A stretch of 64,000 nt of DNA from Brevibacterium rongguiense. Lineage in GTDB: Bacteria; Actinomycetota; Actinomycetes; Actinomycetales; Brevibacteriaceae. Within the stretch, counting starts at the first letter, position 1; the number at the start of each line of letters is the position of its first letter. Of this stretch, positions 61,133-64,000 are shown in pieces. A program made the position numbers and the translations under genes. Location of the stretch: positions 1-64,000 of the forward strand of contig NZ_WWEQ01000009.1 in assembly GCF_009857845.1 (NCBI RefSeq), written 5' to 3'. Under the pieces are notes generated by a model. That model was not told where the DNA came from. It made no database searches and saw only the letters and a program-made list of their open reading frames with translations.

Positions 61133-62275
61133 ATGAGCCCCCAACCCCCAGCCCAGCAGCCCGCGCAGACTCCCGCCCCGCACCCGACGGGCCCGCAGGA
61201 CGCCCGCCCGGCCGGAGCCTCGGCAGCCTCGGATGCGCCCGCGCCCTGGCCGCACCGCCTCGCCGCCCTGCTGCCCGGCCTCGCACTGTGCGCGGCGGCC
61301 GCGGCGCTCGCGGTGGTGCTCTCCGGCGCCATCCCGTTCGCGGGCTCGGTGCTCATCGCAATCGTGCTGGGCGCGCTCCTGCGCAACCTCGTCGCGGACA
61401 TCCCGGCCGTCTTCGCCCCCGGCATCGCGGTCACAGCAAAGACGGTCCTGCGCCTGGGCATCGTCCTGCTGGGCACCAAGCTCGTACTCGGTGACATCCT
61501 CGACCTGGGCTGGGGCGCCATCGTGCTCGTCGTCGTGGTGGTGGGCGTCGGCCTGTCCGGCGCCGCGCTCATGGGCCGCTGGCTGGGGGTGGGCCCCGAG
61601 CTCAGCCTGCTCATCGGCTGCGGCTTCTCCATCTGCGGGGCCGCCGCGGTCGCCGGTGCCCAGGCCACGCTGCGGGCCAAGAAGGAGGACACCGCCGCGG
61701 CGGTCGCCCTCGTCGTGCTCTTCGGCACGCTCATGATCGCGGTGGTCCCCGGTGTCGCCGCCCTGACCGGCCTCTCGCCCCGCGCGGCGGGCCTGTGGGG
61801 CGGGGCCTCCACGCACGAGGTCGCGCAGGTGGTGGCCGTCGGCGGGATCCTGGGGCCCGAGGCCCTCGAGCCCGCCGTCCTCGTCAAGCTCGCCCGCGTG
61901 CTCATGCTCGCCCCGGTCATGGCGGTCCTGGGCGGACTGGCACCGCGCATCATCCGCGCCCAGCGGACCGCCGACGCCCACGGCCGGGCCACCGCGCCCG
62001 AGGCGCCCGGCAAGCGCCCGCCGATCGTGCCCCTGTGGGTGCTGGGCTTCGCGCTCGCGGCCCTCGTGCGCACGCTGGGCTGGCTGCCCGCCCCCGTCGT
62101 GGGCGTGGCCGACACCGCGCAGACCTGGCTGCTGACGGCCGCGATGTTCGCACTCGGCTGCGGCGTCCACGTCCGCTCGCTGCTGCGCCTGGGGTTGCGG
62201 CCGCTGCTGCTGGCCGCGCTCACCACGCTGCTCGTGGCGCTCGTCGCCTTCGCCGGCGTCGCGCTCCTGGGCTGA
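61133..62275 (+). CDS. YeiH-type putative sulfate exporter family transporter (UPF0324)
   Basis: A 380-residue membrane protein. After a Pro/Ala-rich 40-residue N-terminus come about ten helices. GIVLLGTKLVLGDILDLG, GCGFSICGAAAVAGAQATLRAKKEDTAAAVALV and WGGASTHEVAQVVAVGGILGPEALEPAVLVKLARV are UPF0324 signatures. The family has been named a putative sulfate exporter but the substrate is not firmly known. It is divergent from the LysR gene, which supports a regulated role in anion handling. The neighbouring MatC-like carrier follows in the same direction after 198 bases. Confidence 0.88.
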   Translation: MSPQPPAQQPAQTPAPHPTGPQDARPAGASAASDAPAPWPHRLAALLPGLALCAAAAALAVVLSGAIPFAGSVLIAIVLGALLRNLVADIPAVFAPGIAVTAKTVLRLGIVLLGTKLVLGDILDLGWGAIVLVVVVVGVGLSGAALMGRWLGVGPELSLLIGCGFSICGAAAVAGAQATLRAKKEDTAAAVALVVLFGTLMIAVVPGVAALTGLSPRAAGLWGGASTHEVAQVVAVGGILGPEALEPAVLVKLARVLMLAPVMAVLGGLAPRIIRAQRTADAHGRATAPEAPGKRPPIVPLWVLGFALAALVRTLGWLPAPVVGVADTAQTWLLTAAMFALGCGVHVRSLLRLGLRPLLLAALTTLLVALVAFAGVALLG

Positions 62276-62353
62276 GCCTCCGGCGCGGCGCCGGGCGGAG
62301 CGCCCGCGAGCAGGGCTCCCCTCGTGCGCCCACCGGCCGACGCCCCGCAGCAC

Positions 62354-62385
62354 GGTGCCGAGCGGTGCCGGGCGGTGCCGGGCGG
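62354..62385. repeat. 10-base tandem repeat
   Basis: GGTGCCGAGC/GGTGCCGGGC/GGTGCCGGGC, three units plus two bases, in the 198-base gap between the YeiH-type and MatC-like genes. Confidence 0.65.
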
Positions 62386-62473
62386 CCAGCCCCGCGCGCC
62401 TGCGGGGCCGGGGCCGATTGCCTGCGAGAATGGTGGCTCTCCCGCCGCTCGTCCCCACCCCCGGAGCCGTCTC

Positions 62474-63934
62474 ATGGTCACCGCCCAGCTCGCCGCCCTC
62501 GCCATCTTCGTCGCGCTCTTCGCGCTCGGCGCTATCCGCGGGGTCCACATCGGCATCCTCATGATCGCCGGGGCCGCCGGCACGGGCCTGCTGCTCGCCC
62601 ACATGAAGCTCGCGGACATCATCGCGGGCTTCCCGCTCGACATCATGGTGCTCCTCGTGGGCGTCACGTACTTCTTCGCGATCGCGCAGACCAACGGCAC
62701 GATCGACAAGCTCATCGACCGCGCCCTCACGAAGGTCGGCTCGAACGCCTTCGCCCTGCCCATCGTGTTCTTCCTGCTCACCCTGGGCATCGCCGCAATG
62801 GGGGCGCCGCTGGCCGGCCTCGTCATGATGCCCGTGGGCATGCAGGTGGCCCGGCGCTACAACATCGACTTCGCGCTCATGGGCCTGGCGATGTGCTTTG
62901 CGATCGGCGCCGGCGGCTTCGCACCGACGAGCCTCTACGGCATCGTCACCTACGGCACCGCGCACAAGGCCGGGATCGCGCTCAATCCGCTGCTCCTCTT
63001 CGCGATCGCCCTGGCCACCTACCTCGTGCTCCTCGCCGCGGCGTACGTCATGTTCGGCCGCCGCGGCAAGCGCGCGGCGGGTCTGCGCCTCCACTCCCCC
63101 GACCTCGCCCACGCGGGCCCGGCCGGCAACCACCCCTTCGAGCGCGAGAGCGCGCTGAGCAGGGGCGGCGCGACCACGGCGAGCGCGCAGTTCGGCGAGG
63201 GCGACGACGAGGCCGCCTACGGCATTTCGGCCGATGACCCGGACGCCGCCGCTGGGAGCACAGCCCAGCCCGCCGAGGAGCAGCCCGGCTCGGCCGCGCC
63301 CGCCGAGGCCCGCTTCACGGGCGTGCAGATCCTCACGATCGTCTTCATCGTGGGCCTCATCGCCGCCGTCGTCGCGCTCGCGGCCCTGGGCAGGAAGCCG
63401 GACGTGGGCATTCTGTGCTTCGCGTTCGGCGCCGCGCTCACGCTCATCGACCCGGCGACGGGCAGGAACGCGATCTCGAAGATCGACTGGTCGACCGTGC
63501 TCCTCGTGGGCGGCATCATCACGTTCGTGGGCGTCCTCCAGGAGATGGGCGCCGTGGACCTGCTGGGCGAGGGCGCCAAGGCGATCGGCTCCCCGCTCGT
63601 GGCCGCATTCGTGCTGTGCGCGGTGGGCGGCCTCGTCTCCGCGTTCGCCTCCACCACCGGCATCCTCGCGGCCCTCGTGCCCCTGGCGCTGCCCATGATC
63701 GCCGATGGCCACCTGCCCGGCTGGGCGCTCATCGCGGCCCTGGGCGTCTGCTCGGCCGTCGTGGACGTCAGCCCGTTCTCCACGCTGGGGGCGACCGTCG
63801 TGGCCACCGCCCCGGATCCCGCGAAGCCGCGGCTCATCCGGATCCTCACGACCTTCGGCATGTCCATGGTGATCGTCGGCCCGATCCTGCTGGTGGGCGG
63901 GCTCGTCCTGCCCGCGATGCTCGCCGGCGGCTGA
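62474..63934 (+). CDS. SLC13/MatC-like dicarboxylate carrier
   Basis: A 486-residue membrane protein with about 11-12 helices. The N-terminal 150 residues fit the MatC N-terminal domain (MVTAQLAALAIFVALFALGAIRGVHIGILMIAGAAGTGLLLAHM, then IMVLLVGVTYFFAIAQTNGTIDKL). The C-terminal half (WSTVLLVGGIITFVGVLQEMGAVDLLG, FASTTGILAALVPLALPM, VCSAVVDVSPFSTLGATVVA) repeats the ion-transporter hairpin of the SLC13/CitMHS families. A polar loop of about 90 residues (about 205-295) joins the halves. ATG 62474 has a GGAG site. It may transport malonate-like or other dicarboxylates. Confidence 0.85.
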   Translation: MVTAQLAALAIFVALFALGAIRGVHIGILMIAGAAGTGLLLAHMKLADIIAGFPLDIMVLLVGVTYFFAIAQTNGTIDKLIDRALTKVGSNAFALPIVFFLLTLGIAAMGAPLAGLVMMPVGMQVARRYNIDFALMGLAMCFAIGAGGFAPTSLYGIVTYGTAHKAGIALNPLLLFAIALATYLVLLAAAYVMFGRRGKRAAGLRLHSPDLAHAGPAGNHPFERESALSRGGATTASAQFGEGDDEAAYGISADDPDAAAGSTAQPAEEQPGSAAPAEARFTGVQILTIVFIVGLIAAVVALAALGRKPDVGILCFAFGAALTLIDPATGRNAISKIDWSTVLLVGGIITFVGVLQEMGAVDLLGEGAKAIGSPLVAAFVLCAVGGLVSAFASTTGILAALVPLALPMIADGHLPGWALIAALGVCSAVVDVSPFSTLGATVVATAPDPAKPRLIRILTTFGMSMVIVGPILLVGGLVLPAMLAGG

Positions 63935-63965
63935 GCCGAGGGGAGTCGGCGGGGCCCGGTGCGCG

Positions 63966-63985
63966 CCCGGTGGGCGCCCACCGGG
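63966..63985 (+). terminator. Terminator-like perfect palindrome after the MatC-like gene
   Basis: Bases 63966-63985 read the same on both strands, giving a GC stem 32 bases past the stop at 63934. No T-run follows. Confidence 0.6.
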
Positions 63986-64000
63986 ATTCTGCGTGGCTCG

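Noticed and set aside
60002-63712. 1236-codon minus-strand frame across the LysR, YeiH and MatC-like genes
   Set aside because: A shadow frame in high-GC DNA: low-complexity Glu/Arg/Asp/Gly composition and no domain, while three well-supported genes lie in other frames.

Overview
The window is very GC-rich DNA with tightly packed, mostly G/C-ending codons, GTG/TTG starts and many 4-base ATGA/GTGA overlaps. It reads as the chromosome of a high-GC Gram-positive actinobacterium, most plausibly a Micrococcales member, though the genus cannot be fixed from sequence alone. I saw no rRNA, tRNA, CRISPR array, phage genes or insertion sequence.

Region A, about 1-36080, is a large cell-surface glycopolymer locus. 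It begins with a sialic-acid-synthase-like enzyme without its usual C-terminal SAF domain, a family 2 glycosyltransferase and a polysialyltransferase-family protein. On the other strand follow a three-part polysialyltransferase-like/HAD protein, a GT8 transferase and galE. Next comes a fusion of a sialyltransferase-like domain with a DUF6716-type domain. A minus-strand set then resembles a Gtr three-component glycosylation system: a polyprenyl-phosphate GT2, a GtrA flippase fused to a GT-C-like membrane protein, and a second GT-C-like paralog, preceded by an OafA-type acyltransferase. From 24.2 to 36.1 kb lie teichoic-acid-type genes: three CDP-glycerol glycerophosphotransferase-family proteins, tagD, a CDP-alcohol phosphatidyltransferase, two GT4 and one GT2 enzyme, and a HIT-motif protein. 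The methionine importer metNIQ and fhs sit inside this locus. Parts of it (about 3.6-8.6 kb and 24.2-33.5 kb) look less GC-extreme than the flanks, which fits mosaic acquisition.

Region B, 36.3-48.3 kb, is mixed metabolism: an aldo/keto reductase, a tail-anchored small protein, a Nudix hydrolase, a DNA-3-methyladenine glycosylase, a LysE exporter with its XRE-cupin regulator and a clear palindromic operator, an ABM-domain membrane protein, a succinate-semialdehyde-type dehydrogenase, a SnoaL-like protein, a 3-hydroxyacyl-CoA-dehydrogenase-like protein, a GNAT protein and a POT peptide transporter.

Region C, 48.6-58.8 kb, looks like an acyl-CoA catabolic regulon. A minus-strand operon (quinone-oxidoreductase-like protein, enoyl-CoA hydratase, acyl-CoA ligase, GyrI-like protein) faces plus-strand genes (hotdog thioesterase, thiolase, TRAP transporter dctQ-dctM-dctP). 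Four copies of a palindrome GAACGAnnGTTC (one with a mismatch) sit in the promoter regions of all these units, implying one repressor, probably TetR-type, encoded elsewhere.

Region D, 58.8-64.0 kb, has metB, a LysR regulator divergent from a YeiH-type transporter, and a MatC/SLC13-like carrier.

Two genes carry single-base frameshifts: fhs (one extra base in a CCCCGGGG run) and the CDP-alcohol phosphatidyltransferase (one base missing). They may be real mutations or sequencing errors.
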